Positions 34,697-47,444 of a stretch of DNA of 64,000 bases are shown here, piece after piece; positions within the stretch are counted from its first letter, which is position 1, and the number at the start of each line of letters is the position of its first letter. The stretch covers positions 92,441,891 through 92,505,890 of the forward strand of contig CM065298.1 of assembly GCA_032871835.1 (NCBI GenBank), written 5' to 3'. The notes beneath the pieces were generated by a model. It was not told the origin of the DNA. It saw only the letters and a list, made by a program, of their open reading frames with translations, and searched no databases. Position numbers and translations under genes: made by a program. This DNA is from Dipteronia dyeriana. Taxonomy: Eukaryota > Streptophyta > Magnoliopsida > Sapindales > Sapindaceae.

Positions 34697-37600
34697 GAAT
34701 GTGGTTGTGTGTAATGTAATTAATAAATCTCCCCATTCTGGGGTCAGGATGATGACGAGTTCTTGTTATAATTATCACCCTCCTTGCTGTTGCTTTCTCA
34801 TTTCCTGATGATCGTCTGTACTTGATCGTTTGGACTTGTATCTGTGCTGTTTAATTATAAATTGGTATTTTACTTTTTGTATTTTAGTGGCAGGATTCGA
34901 GTTTCAACGTAAGTATTTTACAAGCAAGCATTTGTAGTATTGTGGCGGTAGATAATTCTATTATGTAATTCACACCCTTTAAAAACAGTTTATTGACCCT
35001 TCTTATAACGACATCCCCGAAGATATTTTAAAAAACGTAAATAAATTTCATTTAATATAAAAATACTTTTTAAAAAAATATGTTGTATTCTATTTTTATA
35101 AGTATGTTCCTATTATTTTGTTATAATCATTTTTATTATTATTTAATATGATTTTTTTGGAGGATTATTTAATATCTTTTTATTAATAATAATTTCCAGT
35201 CCCTATAAAACCATTTGGGATCGTTTGAAAGCTTTCTGAACAAAATTTCTTTTCACCGTATTAAAGCTTTTATTTTAGTTAATAAGAATTTTTTTAAGTT
35301 CAAAATTCTCTCGATCTTTTCCGATTACACCGAATTAAAAAAAGCTCAGATGTTAGTAATATACATCAATGAAAATGAAATTTGATTTGGCGGATTGAAC
35401 AATCCTAAGCCCACCATCACTTTGCCTTAGCACATGGACTGTATCTAATCTGATACAATTTTGTTTTGTGCCTTCTGTTTCCCTCACTTGGGTCTTCAAA
35501 CGAAAATATAATTATGTAAATCGAAATTTGTTTCGCTAGGATTTTTTGTTATACAGTTGTAGTGAAGAGAGTTTCAATTTTATTTATTTATTTATTTTTC
35601 ATTTTATATCGGTGAAAATTTTTGTTTCGTATCATCGTATGAACATTTAACCTAACGAATATTTTGTTGCGACATAATGGCCAAATTTCAGTATTATGAC
35701 CCAATGAACCAAATGATTTATATTACATTATTCTTACAAGACTAACCGGACTAATTATCTGTACATCGCACTTATACCATTGAAGTTGTCGATTCGAAAT
35801 TTTACTCTCTTCTTCAAACCCTAAATAAATTGTAATATTTTTATTTTCCTTTCAGATTCGAAAAATATAAAAAGAATGATCATTTATCCTAACAAATAAT
35901 TTACAAAGAATCCTGATTCCCAATTTCGTTTCTTTATTTGATTCATGGCCTACAAATATTTTACAAATAAACGTGGTTCCCAAATGCATTTCTTTATTTG
36001 ATTCATGGTCTTGTTAGGTCGAAATTAAAGTTTGGCTCAAAAACTACAAATGTATGGATGCATTCTAGTAACTTCTTCTTCTTTTTTTCTTCTTTTTTTT
36101 TTTCAAATAACATTATTATAATTTCAAAGCTAGTTTTAATCAATCAACATTCAAAAACAATTTATAACTCTGTTTTTATATAATTTCAATTCAAATAAAC
36201 AACCAATTTTCAAATTCAAAAATATTAAAAAAAAACATTTTCTAATAAAGTTTCAATTATATATTTTAAAATGGATTTAAATACACTTTCCATCGTAAAA
36301 TTAATTCGCATTAGGTGAGGATCCGCCGTGCACGAGCCCATCAATGTCTTTTAACACTCTCTTCACATTGCATGACACACGTTGAACTTATACTTTATTA
36401 CAACAACGTGATTCTCAATTCTTCTTCTTTTTTTTATTGATTAAAAATTAATCATGTCTTTGTCATTACCTTTATACTACATTGGCATTATTTCTTCCAA
36501 GTAAAGAGATTAAGAGATCCCCTTTGTTTTTTTGTTTTTTTATTGTATATAATTACAAATAATTCTGAATTTGGAAGATCGATACATATCTCGAACTCAT
36601 GATCGTTATTATTCAGTTTTATGTTTGTTTGATTTTAAAGATATAGATTTAATAAGAATCAAGTTATATCAATTCAAATTTTTGATTCAATTTCTTGATT
36701 TTAATATCTTAACCATCCATTTATTTATATGCTCTTTAATCCAATAATTGAGATATTAAAATAAAAAAATTGAGTCAAAAATTTGAGTCGATATAAATCT
36801 ACTCTCTTAATAATATGATACGAAAAAACATGAAGAAGTATAAGTAGTTTTCTATTGTCAAATTAAGGGTGTTATGCTTGAGATTCAAGGACCCATTTCC
36901 AATTATTTTTTTATTAATTTTGAAATGAAAAAAAAACACATTTACAAACTCGTTATTAAATTAGGTTGGTGGAGAGATTGCCTAACATGCTCAGTTAAAG
37001 CCGTCAATTTAATGAAATTCAAAACAGATGATTTTTTCTTTTTAAAGGAACCACATTTATGCATTAAAATAAACTGTTGTGTTTGGTAAACTGTCACTGA
37101 CTTAGTGATATCAAATAATAATAGTAATACTAATGAAGTGATGATGACGATGACGACGATGATGAAGATAGTAGTGATTATGATGACAATGGTAAGAAAA
37201 TCTATCATAGTCATGGGTATCGATGGTGGATACGGCAACTCTATTACAAAAATAGTGAACAGTTGAATGAGAAATTGATTAGATTAAATTAATAAAATAA
37301 TAAATTCTATATATCTAATCAAAGATATATTTGATTGTGTATAGAATAGCTTACAAGTATGTGTAGTAGAGTATCATGGGTAGTAGGTTTAACAACTTGT
37401 GTGTGTGGATGCTAATGACAGATTCGAATCGTAAGTGTATATCCGTGATTTAGACCGGTTAATTTAAGATTATAATTACCATTTAAATGGTGATTAGTTT
37501 CCGTTTTGATTTTGTTTCAAAATTAAAAGCAAACTTAAATCTTCAATTTAAAAAAATCGGCTTACAAATTAATAGAGCATAAATCTCTTATTAAGTGGGC

Positions 37601-38020
37601 ATTATTTTATGTTGATTTTAAATTTTCTGTGTGGATTTCATTCTAGACACATGAAATATTCACCTAAAAGAAACAATATTATCCTCTCCTCTCTCAGACG
37701 CAAAGCTGCTTGCAATTTGTTTGGCTTTCTTTTAATTCTAGTGTGTTTTATTGCGTGGTAACCTAAATTGTAAGTTCTTAGGTGTCGTGGTGTTGAAAAC
37801 ACTAACTACTAATACCGTTGTCTTCTGAAAGATAGATGTCGAACATATATGGTATAAAGTGAATCCTATTTTAAAGACATTGTATGAAATACGGGTCTCA
37901 ATTTTATCTATTTTTTGTTTACCGGTATTTTTGTTTTCTCAATTTATTGTTATATAAAATCATTTTCTGTTTGTAATCACAATCCAGAATAAATTTTTAT
38001 ATAAAAATTTATAACTCTAT
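34697..38020. other. 3' UTR of BAG7-like gene and AT-rich intergenic DNA
   Basis: AATAAA occurs at about 34722, shortly after the stop, and is a plausible poly(A) signal. Beyond it is 3 kb of AT-rich DNA with homopolymer runs and a (GAT/GAC)n tract at 37139-37165. The open frames seen there reflect these tracts. No gene was recognised. Confidence 0.6.
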
Positions 38021-38021
38021 T

Positions 38022-38106
38022 TTTATTAAAATCATTACAATTAGAAATAGTCATTTGTGATCAATTATTAAAAAAGATTGGAAATTTTAGATGTAATAAA
38101 AGTGAG
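38022..38106 (+). repeat. Dispersed repeat, second copy at 40036-40137
   Basis: The segment TTAAAATCATTACA..TAGAAATAGTCATTTG, then GATCAATTAT..AAAAAAGATTGGAAA and TTTAGATGTAAT..AAAGTGAGTAAATTA, occurs here and again inside the Harbinger-like element. The second copy has an added ATTAGATGTA duplication. Confidence 0.85.
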
Positions 38107-38260
38107 TAAATTACACTCCACGAAATTAGAGAGTTTGGGTTCGAGTCACTAACGAATCGACACATTAAATGCGTTAAGTTAAGTAAATAAGTTGAGTTTA
38201 GATTGATCCCTTACCCCACTGATTCATTAACACGATTAATTATCAAAGAAAAAAACGGAA

Positions 38261-38470
38261 TATATATAGTGGTTTTTCAGTCAGTGTGCACTGATATAAG
38301 TTATATAAATACGCACTGATATAAATGAGTTGTATGTGGACCATTGATTTTAGAGAAGTTTTGACAAGTTTATACACTTTGAGTTAAAGTATGTAAATCT
38401 AACGGTCAACATCCAACGCACTGATAAATTTATATCAGTGCACACTGATTTGAAAAATTCTATATATATA
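38261..38470. mobile_element. MITE, 210 bp
   Basis: The terminal inverted repeat TATATATAG.., then TTTTTCA..TCAGTGTGCACTGATATAA is present at both ends (left 38261-38303, right 38418-38470 reversed). The core includes an internal GCACTGATA repeat. It has no coding capacity. TA-rich ends prevent a target-duplication call. Confidence 0.75.
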
Positions 38471-38821
38471 GAAAAATAACTATTTTGAATTTTTGACATT
38501 TAAAGTGTTTATTAAATGCATGTAGCTATTGAATTATGTAATTAAATTCGAAAGGTTTAATTTATTTTAAAATTTTAAATAGATACACGAATTAATTGAA
38601 TTATGTTTTATCATGTAATTAACGGGGTTGAATGAGTTATATTGAACAATCCATTTTTTTAATGCGTCGTGTTTGAGTATTAGGATTGAAAAAAAGAAAA
38701 GAAAAGAAAAAAACAATACTCCGTGTTTGAATTAATACAAACACGACATTATAACCATATTGATATCCCTAATTACATTAGAAAAACGTATCAAAGTGGG
38801 ATCCATGTGTTATGTGCATAA

Positions 38822-40303
38822 GGCCAACTCCAGCCAATCTTCATTTCTTAATAATGAAGACCAGATTATCTCCAACCAATCTTCAAAATAAACACCCCAA
38901 AATGAAGATTTGTTTTGGTTCTTCAAAATTGAAGGTCTAATTTTGGATCATCATTTCATTGTTCCATTAAAATAATGTTATTTTTTCTTCTCTTCTCCTT
39001 ATTCACGTTTTTAATTAAACTCAATTAATTACATATAATTTTTAATTTATAAATGTAAATCATATAATAAGTATAAAAATTATAAAATTATAAATATTTT
39101 ATTGAGATCTTTCAACCGAGTATAATATTGATTATATTTTAGTTATTTTTTAATTTTATTTTATTTATTAATGAACTAATAAGTATTTTAATTCAAAACA
39201 AATATTTTCAAATTATCGATTTTTATATGCAATTAACATATATCATAATAATTAACTCAACATATTTTAGTAAAACCAAATAATGACATTAACATTCTTA
39301 AATCAAAATAGTACAACAGAAAAAAAAAAGTACTTTGAAAATGAAAATAAAACCAATAAAAATAACATCAAAAGTTAAAAATTAACATTACTATCGGTAT
39401 TATGATAAGTCATCTACACTCCAACCATAGTAATTTGAAAACCAATCAAAACCATTAAAATTACCCGACGACCCACCAAACGACCCACCTTAAAATTGCC
39501 AAGAACTATTAAAATCGTCATGGATAGTGTTAGCAGATGATCTTTGTATTTGAATTACGAGCTCTACTTTCCATAATTTCTATATTTCGGGATCTCTAAT
39601 ATTCAAGTTCATTTAGATTATTTATGGAGTCTAAATCTTTCTCTATGATTATAGTCTATTCGTGTTCTTGTTTAAACTGTAATTTTTGTTTAACAAGCTC
39701 GTCAGCCACCGTTGAGTAGCTATGAGATATTAATTTTCTTTCTTACTTAAATTGTCTTTTTGGTAAGATTCCAACAATTCGGTATTTTTTTCAATCATCT
39801 CCGTAATTTTTTTTCTTCTCATCATTTTGTTTTCTTTTCATTTTTTTATTTATTCCTTCCCACTGGTCGTGAAGATGCATTAACATTTTCAAACTCAAAA
39901 GCTTGTTCATCTTCATTGGTATTCAAGTCAATAGAAAACGAAGATGTACTTAAAGCCTTGTTCATCTTCATTTTCAAACAAGGCTTGTTCATCTTTATTG
40001 GTATTCAAATTAACATTTTCAAACTCGAAAGATTTGTTTATTAAAATCATTACATGTAGAAATAGTCATTTGTGATCAATTATAAAAAAAGATTGGAAAA
40101 TTTAGATGTAATTAGATGTAATGAAAGTGAGTAAATTATTATCTAATAAGATATAATGGAAAAAAATAATTTTATTAAAGAAAGTTTGAAACATTAATAA
40201 TACTTAATTATTTGAAGATCGTAAAAGGGAGAATGATTAGAGTTTTAGATAAAAAAAATTAAGAATATTTTATTTTTCATCTCTAATAAATTTGAAGATG
40301 GCC
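38822..40303 (-). mobile_element. PIF/Harbinger-like element with ORF1 remnant
   Basis: The element starts GGCCAACTCC and ends GAAGATGGCC, flanked by the trinucleotide TAA (38819-38821 and 40304-40306), the target preference of PIF/Harbinger. Minus-strand remnants near 39400-39910 resemble ORF1 (MYB/SANT, NAM-associated C-terminal) proteins of these elements, with FGNF/GFDWFSNYYG-like and FENVNASSRPVGR pieces broken by stops. No transposase (DDE) domain is left. The second half holds a copy of the 38022 repeat. Confidence 0.65.
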
Positions 40304-40306
40304 TAA

Positions 40307-41118
40307 ACAAACCTAACTTTGAAAAGCTTTTATGGAATTGTGATCGACTATTATTTTAATTTTCTAGGACACAGCATAACTTCATGTTGTTGGATTTTTT
40401 AACACCTTTGAAATCTGTAACATGACGATTCTGTGTTGTCATTCTTATTATACTCAAATAAAAAAAAAAAATTATTTAAGCATCAGAATATCAAATTGAC
40501 TGTGTCATGTACACCGTTTTCAAGTCACTTGCTTGTTTGGGAAAAATTCTTGAATAGGATGCCTAAATGCCTTCTCATTCTCTAAGAAGTTTATTTTGTA
40601 TGATTTTTTATTTTATTTTATTTTTCAAAATCTAAATTTTACTTTTCTTATGTCAATTATTGATGTTGTTTTCTTTGAAAGATTTGTATGCATGACATGT
40701 GACATTTATTCGTACACTTGATCAAATGAAGGTTCATTTAAAATTATTAAAAAAAGAAAAATTAATCATAATCAAAGGTAAATCACGCACAAGAGCACCG
40801 ACACTTGTGTTTTTACTTTTTACCATTTATTTTCTTTTCTTACATTTTAACACGTGAGAATATCACTGAACTACCTCATAGGAATGTAATTGTCAATTCC
40901 GAATTATAACTAAATAAAAATAATAAGAACATTTCGTAATGAGTGACGATCCTAGTGGTATTGTTTTTATATTCAAATGGTCACTTTACTTTATATAACA
41001 ATTTTTAAACTATGATTGATGTCCTCACACTTCACATTACGTGTAATAGGTAAAAAGTTATAAACGTCATGTTAAAATATCAACAGTTCAAATATTCTTA
41101 TACTAACACACGACTTTT

Positions 41119-41154
<36 letters not shown>

Positions 41155-44100
41155 AGAAAATTGTATTCACTCTTCCCATATTTGTTATTTGACCTAAGAT
41201 AGAAAAACTTTAATCGTTTAAGGTATTTACGTTCAAGCTATTTAAATTATATACGATATGGATCTCTTGTATAAACAATTATTCATGTCTTTTGTTATAA
41301 ATGAGTTTAAAAAATTAATAACACTCTCTAAATAATGAGTTTTAAATCTATTATTAAAATAATAACTTAAGTTTTGATAATAATTAGAGTATGAATTTGA
41401 TAAAAATATCTTTAAAACATGTTCACAAAAAAAGTTCAGGCCTTTTTTGAGTTTCCAAAACTTATTTGATGCTTTCGAGATTTATTTTCTAATTTTTGAG
41501 ATTTATTTTGTTATTTCTGAAATTTATTATAAAGTTTCTGATACTTATTAGGTGCATTATAATTTCCGAGATTTATTGGCAAAAATACTTTTTTAAAAAA
41601 AATTGTTATCTTCTTTATGACCTCCGATGAAGATCAATTCGGCCTCCAATTGAGATCAATTCGACCTCCGATTGAGGTCTTTCATCTCCATTACTCCTCC
41701 ATCAATGGAGGTTTTTGAGAGAAAAAAAAAACAATAATGATAATTTATCCAAATTTAATGTCAAAATCTAGCGCTAAAACTATAATATAATTTAAATTTA
41801 AATTTAAATTGTATTATAATGATACTATATCATTTGAATATCAAATTTAGATATTAGATTTGGGTCTTTAATTCGTACAAATTAATATTACAAAAAAAAA
41901 CACAAATTTAATAAAAGAAAGAAATGAAGATATTTTAGTTAATTGGTATCAGTTAAACAAACAAAGATATTTTAGGTAATTGATATCATTTAAACACAGC
42001 GTTCAAAAAAACAATCTAGACGGGCGTCTAGGCGTTGTGCGGTGTCCAAATGCTCTGAATCGACTAAGTTCGACCAAAAAAATGGTCAACAAAAAAGTCA
42101 ATAGTCAACCGATTTTTTAGTCATTACTTGGGCTAGACGGGGTCAAAATCGTTGAAAAAAGATGATTCAACAAAACGGGATCGTTTGTGCCTTGAAATTC
42201 ACCAAACAACCATTCTCGTTTATCATTTCTCACCACCGGTCATTCATTCCTAATCCCATATCGTGAAAACTGAAAAACCGTAAACCAAAACCCAAAATCA
42301 AACCTCAAAACTAACATCTGCCAGTGGCCAACCACTGCAACGGTCCACCAAAATCGGCAAAACGACACTGGGATTTGATGGAGTTCTTACAAATTGAATA
42401 AATAGAGAAAAATCAGAAAATATGAGTAAAATCAACACACAAATTACTGAATTAGATTCAAGTGTTGTTAACAAATAAAACCCATCAAGATTTAATAAAA
42501 AATAACTCAAATACAAGCTTTAATGGAGGAGTGGGAAGGCTTGAAATGAGAGAAAACAGTGGAAGACATGAAAGACAATGAGAAAAGGTGTAAATACGTG
42601 AATGAGAGAGAAAAAGAAAAAACTTACTAAATAAAAAGTAAAATCGCAAAATAACAAAAGACCGTCTTTTAATACATTAAATAGATACAAGATATATATA
42701 TATATATAAAAAGATAATTTTTTTTATAGATTTCATGGAAATATGAGTTTTATGATTGATTTTAAGGTTTTATAGATAGGAAAAAAAATAAAAATTCAAC
42801 GGCTTAGATATCCATCTGGACACTAACCATCCGACTATTTAGGAGCGTTTACTAAAATACTGTTTAAACATAACTTATTTTCGTCATTTTCACTTACTTA
42901 AGACTTAAGACAAATCCAGGTAAGCAGGAGGCGGAGGATTTACCGGGTCAACTATGTCCAAAATAATTACATTTCTAAAGCAAAAAAGGAGTAGAGAAAA
43001 AGTCGTAGAAAACAATCCAAGTCCACACTCACAAACCCAAGAAAGACATTATTGTCAGAGATTGTTGCAAAAAATCAAACATAGAAAAATTCAATTCAAT
43101 GCAAGCTTTAAACTAAACCCTAAAACGCGGCGTTGAATTGGAAGATTCCATTAATTTGTTTTGTGAATTGTATGAGTTCCAGAAGATACACCACCAACCG
43201 TCAGTGGGACCCCCGCCAATCTTAATTTTAATTAATTTGAAATAATTTAAGTATCAGTATGCTTTGTTGTTGTTTCGAGGTTACTTCGCTTTTTGTCTTG
43301 TCAGCATATTTGTTTGACCCAGTAAAAAAAATTAAAAAAGGGCGAGCCTGTGAGTGAACGTCGACAGCTTCGACTGGACCAACCAAACCCCACACGAGTT
43401 TCTAACCCCTCGAAAAGCCCACCACCTCTTGACCCGGGCCTCCTGTTTATAAGACTTTAAAAAGGTCCGTTATTCCGATCGGTTTTGTAACCGACGGTTT
43501 CGAACGGTTTAACCGAACCGTGGACACCTCTAATATAAAGAGGCTACGTACCGTCACAATATTTATCTCAAATTCAGATGTTTGTATTATGCATCACACA
43601 TCTTACATATCTTACATTTTAAGAAACTAATTGATCTAGATGGATTCATATATTTCTATACATTTACTGTCCGATTCTAAATATATATATAAAAATCAAA
43701 TGTCTATTTCATTCTACCAAGAGACTTCTACATACCACCGCATCATTTTAACCCAAATTCATGTGATTGGATCAAACATTGCAAAATCTCTGAACCTACT
43801 TTTTAAAAATCAATTTTTTGCCATTATAAATCTTTATTGAATTTTGATATAAAAGAAATTTAACTTCTAATTTAAATAAAATATAAAATATAGAGCTTGT
43901 ATAGTATAAATCTGAAGGTTTTTTTTGGAACTTGTAATGTATACATCTAAAGTTGAATTGAATGGGAATGGAAAAGAGCCATAATTAAGTCCCATCAATG
44001 TGACACGAGAAGGTCCTTACGGCTGCGATTTCTCCTATCAAGAAAGTCCACATAGTCACATATCTCCATTTATATAAGTGGTGAAAGAGTTTAAATGTTT

Positions 44101-44220
44101 TAAATCTCGTTTGAGTTTTTTACAAAAATATAATGAGAGTATTTTTTTTTACGGTGAGAGTAATATCCCGTTTAATGCTTTAAAAAAATAATAAAAAAAA
44201 AGGCACAAACACACGATGCA
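40307..44220. other. AT-rich intergenic DNA
   Basis: No gene was recognised. (TA)n lies at about 41122-41151. A repeat terminus ACACAGCGTTCAAAAA followed by TCTAGACGGGCGTCTAGGCG lies at about 41995-42045 and resembles the inverted sequence at 52250-52300. The open frames at 42298-42516 (minus) and 42954-43136 (plus) have no family features. Confidence 0.6.
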
Positions 44221-44222
44221 AA

Positions 44223-44590
44223 ACGTCACCGATCGAAAACTACCCAGCTGTGACTGAAAGCGACGACACCCTCTCAACACGTCCAGCACTTACGTGGCGG
44301 GCCCCGCTTCAAACGTGGCCACGTCAACCCCGAATCACTCACAGGTGTCCTCACGCGCTTTGGCCGCAAAGTCACCACTCCACGTGTAATCTACTCGCGC
44401 TCAAGATTCCTGTGGGTCCTCTATACGCTAAGTCCGGTTTTTTATTAAACTAATCAAAAGGGAGAAACCTTTTCGGTTCTTTCAGTTGTTGACAAAAAAA
44501 TAAAAATATCAGAACCCAACCTCACGCGCCCATCCACGTCTCTGACACCTCACTCACCTACACCGTCCCGTTACGGGTGACCCACACGTG
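44223..44590 (+). promoter_or_regulatory. ACGT-core (ABRE/G-box) cluster upstream of the TPP gene
   Basis: ACGT cores occur at 44223, 44279, 44292 (TACGTGGCGG), 44313 (AACGTGGCC), 44321 (CCACGTCA), 44382 (within CACGTG 44381-44386), 44536 and 44586 (within CACGTG 44585-44590). Such clusters bind bZIP factors of the ABF/ABI5 and G-box classes and often drive ABA, drought or light responses. They lie 80-480 bp before the TATA box of the TPP gene. Confidence 0.6.
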
Positions 44591-44666
44591 TCCGTTATGC
44601 GAGTGGCCAGACGCAATTTTTAATTTTAATTTAACTGGTGTTTCCCGATTCAACAACCGAAAAATC

Positions 44667-44673
44667 TATAAAA
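44667..44673 (+). promoter_or_regulatory. TATA box of the TPP gene
   Basis: TATAAAA lies in ATCTATAAAAGGC, followed 25-40 bp later by the pyrimidine-rich TTTCTCTCTCTCTCGCG typical of plant transcription starts. The transcript probably starts near 44695-44705. Confidence 0.75.
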
Positions 44674-44694
44674 GGCTTCTCTCCTTTCATTTCT

Positions 44695-47444
44695 CTCTCT
44701 CTCGCGTCTCGCGTTTCGCGTTTTCGTATTCACCGATATTTCGCTTGATTCTCCTCCTCGTTCTAGTTCTCTGCAATTTCTTCTCAACAGCTTCGCTTCT
44801 CATTTCCACTCACCGATTCATTTCGCTCTGCGAGAAAAAAGGTTCGTTCCGGTCCGGTCCGGTCCGGTTTATTTTGCGATTCGTCGTCTCTTTATTATTC
44901 AGCTTCTTGAATCATCTTTTGTGGCTCTGTTGTTGTTGTTGCAGAGCATAGCCTTGATTTTTTTATTTTACGGTTCGTGCATTTGAAGATTTGTTTTCGT
45001 GTTCGGTCATTTTCTTTTCCGTATTCGAGCTCTCGTACAATCAGGTGCGTCACGTTTTCTTTAAAACAAAAAAGTTGTTTTAGTTTTTACAAGAAATTAT
45101 GTATGTGTGTGTTGTGTATACGTTTATTCTGTTTTTCATTTTCCTGGGAAAAAAAATGCATTACTTTTTGTTTGCAGAAATTTGTTACGTTTGAATTTCA
45201 AATATTAAATTTAGCTTTCTTGAATCAATTGAATTATTTTTTTTTGTTCTTTGGACTGAGCGGTTCTTAGGGGTGATTGTGTCAATACAGTTTTTATTTA
45301 TTTATTAATTTTTTTTCTCCAACCGCAATCCGAATACTGTTGAGATTTGATTCTAATTTGTATGTTTTTGAAAACGTTTTGATGTGATATTGGTCCAATC
45401 TTTGGTAATTTCATTTACTCTCTGTACAGTTTTGTTGTGTGGTCTTTGTACACTACAAAATAGAAAGGTCAAAATGCTTTTTTTTTTGGTCCACCACCAT
45501 TGAATCTAGACCTTATATCTAAACTCAACTGGGGTTTTGATTTTTCAATCTTTTTTGTTTTGAGAACCTTCATGTTGGGTGTGGTGTGGTGTGGTGCTGT
45601 GGTCTCAATTGGAATGTGTGATAGCAACCCAAGTATGGTTATATATATGTTAACTCTATATAGCTAGCTGAATCTTTATGTTCTGGGTCCCATATGTTTA
45701 ATGATTCTCCTGGCTTTTGTGGACCGTCTTGTGTGGTTGCATATGGTATTGTTTCCTTTCTCTATGTGGGGGTGGTGGTGGCAGAGACCTTTAATTACAA
45801 CACGACCACCTATATATGGCTACTATTTTTTTCTACCAGATATATTACTTCTGTGGGCCAATTTTCAACAGTGTTATTTTCAACACTCAACACTGTTTTC
45901 AGTTTTTTTCTTTTGCTATATTAATAATTTAATATGGTGCATATGTTGTAAACAGTATTATATGTTTGTCAGCTGGTTTTCCTTTTTGTGCTCTTCTTCA
46001 GTTTTTGTGTTATGATATATGTAGGTGATTTTTTCAATTGTATGTACGAATATATATTATATTTTGTTCAACACCAACCTTTTTCTTGTGGTTAAAGAAA
46101 TGCAATTTGAAGTTTTCTTTTCTGGCTGCTGGGTTTTTGTTTGTTTTTTAAGATATGGGGGTTGTATGAGAAGATATATGAATATTTAACTCATCATTCC
46201 GCCATTGCCGTGTGAAAATCTCCATCTTATCACCTTTGTGTTGGACCATAAATTTTTACTTTTTTTGTTAGCTGAGATACAATGAATGGAAATGGTAAAT
46301 TTGATGATTTACATATTATATTTAGCAGTTCAGGATGCATTTTACAGTGAGGTTTTGTTCAGTTGGATTAAGATGCAGAAATTCCATGAATCATTGAGTT
46401 TGCTATACTTTATCATTACCATTACCAAAATAACCCTTTTCAGTGATTTTCTGTGTTTTTTTCTTAAACTTTTCTTGATTTCAAAATATTACAGAGCTTC
46501 AGACTCAAGATCCGGTTGGTTGGGTATTAAATTTTTTATTTGTCAAAGAGTCTTTATTATTTTTTCCTTGTTTTATGAAAGCTTATAATTTGGTTGGTTG
46601 GATACTAATAAGGATGGCTGAGCAAGAAAAACTGTACTGCTCCTACTTTGTGAAATATCCTAATCTAAAATGCATGGCCTTTTCTCAATTTAAATTCAAA
46701 CATGTTTTAGTGATGATAACATTTCACAGATAAAGTAAGCTAAGTGTGTGAGGTTGTAGAAAGTGGTTATGCTTTTTCCTATAGCACTTTGGAAAAATCC
46801 TTCTTTACCTGTTAACATCCCTATTTAGATAGTCTATAAATGGTTAGCTTTAACATCTTATTTTTTTTAACTAAATTGTTTTTCACATGTCTATAGCTTT
46901 TTCGGATTAAAAGGAGTCATTTTTTTAATGCAACTTATTCAATAAAATGGTTTTGATCCTGATTTGCATGCCATCTATATTCATCCTTATTTTCCAAGTA
47001 ATTTCTGCACATTCAAGTAGTAGGCAGAAATTTTTTCTTTTTTCTGAAAGTTAATAATACTTTTCTTCAAATCCTCACTGTCTGCAGATACCATTCTGTC
47101 ATCACATTAACGCACATAGTGGATAGGGAGATGCAAAAAGGTACAGGTACAATTTCTTTTTGTTTTGATTGAAAAGTTTCATTATATTGATTTCAATGGG
47201 ATATTCACTTAACAAGTTCATTAATTGATGATCAGTGTTCTCAATCCCTCTGTTTGATGGACTGCTCGCCTAACAGCTGTGACAAGAAAACATTACAAAG
47301 GTGGTTCTTCATTGATAAAAGGGTCGAGTAAAGAGGATTTTGAGGTTGAAGATTGAAGTATATTTCTTTGCTTTTGTGTGGATAGTCCAGCATTGAAGTT
47401 TACTGGCCTTATACTTTATAAATTGCGATAGAAATCTGGATACC
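44695..47444 (+). other. Long intron-containing 5' leader of the TPP gene
   Basis: About 2.7 kb lie between the presumed start site and the ATG. The start is GC/TC-rich exon-like sequence. The middle (45060-47080) is T-rich and intron-like. A likely acceptor is TCTGCAG|ATACC (47087). A possible further small intron has donor AAAAG|GTACAG (47140) and acceptor GATCAG|TGTTC (47234). Donor candidates upstream are AAAAAAG|GTTCGT (44841) and AATCAG|GTGCGT (45042). Exact splicing needs transcript data. Open frames in this stretch are not genes, apart from the uORF listed separately. Confidence 0.55.
47257..47331 (+). CDS. Upstream ORF (24 aa) in the TPP leader
   Basis: This short frame, starting MDCSPNSCDKK and ending WFFIDKRVE before TAA, lies wholly in what should be the last leader exon. 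It ends 113 nt before the TPP start codon and is not overlapped by a visible intron. Two Arabidopsis TPP genes are known to carry conserved peptide uORFs in their leaders. I believe this is a member but could not compare sequences. A conserved-peptide uORF would repress translation of the main ORF in response to a metabolite or stress. Confidence 0.6.
   Translation: MDCSPNSCDKKTLQRWFFIDKRVE

Noticed and set aside
36942..37238. Hydrophobic minus-strand frame that could be a small membrane protein
   Set aside because: The isoleucine/valine run is the reading of a (GAT/GAC)n tract, with no start context or homology.
44250..44951. Plus-strand frames 44250-44453 and 44577-44951 as possible genes
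   Set aside because: They span the TPP promoter, TATA box and leader, and have no family features.
45694..46588. Hydrophobic frames of 76-104 codons
   Set aside because: They fall in T-rich intron-like sequence of the TPP leader. Phenylalanine and leucine richness comes from poly-pyrimidine composition.
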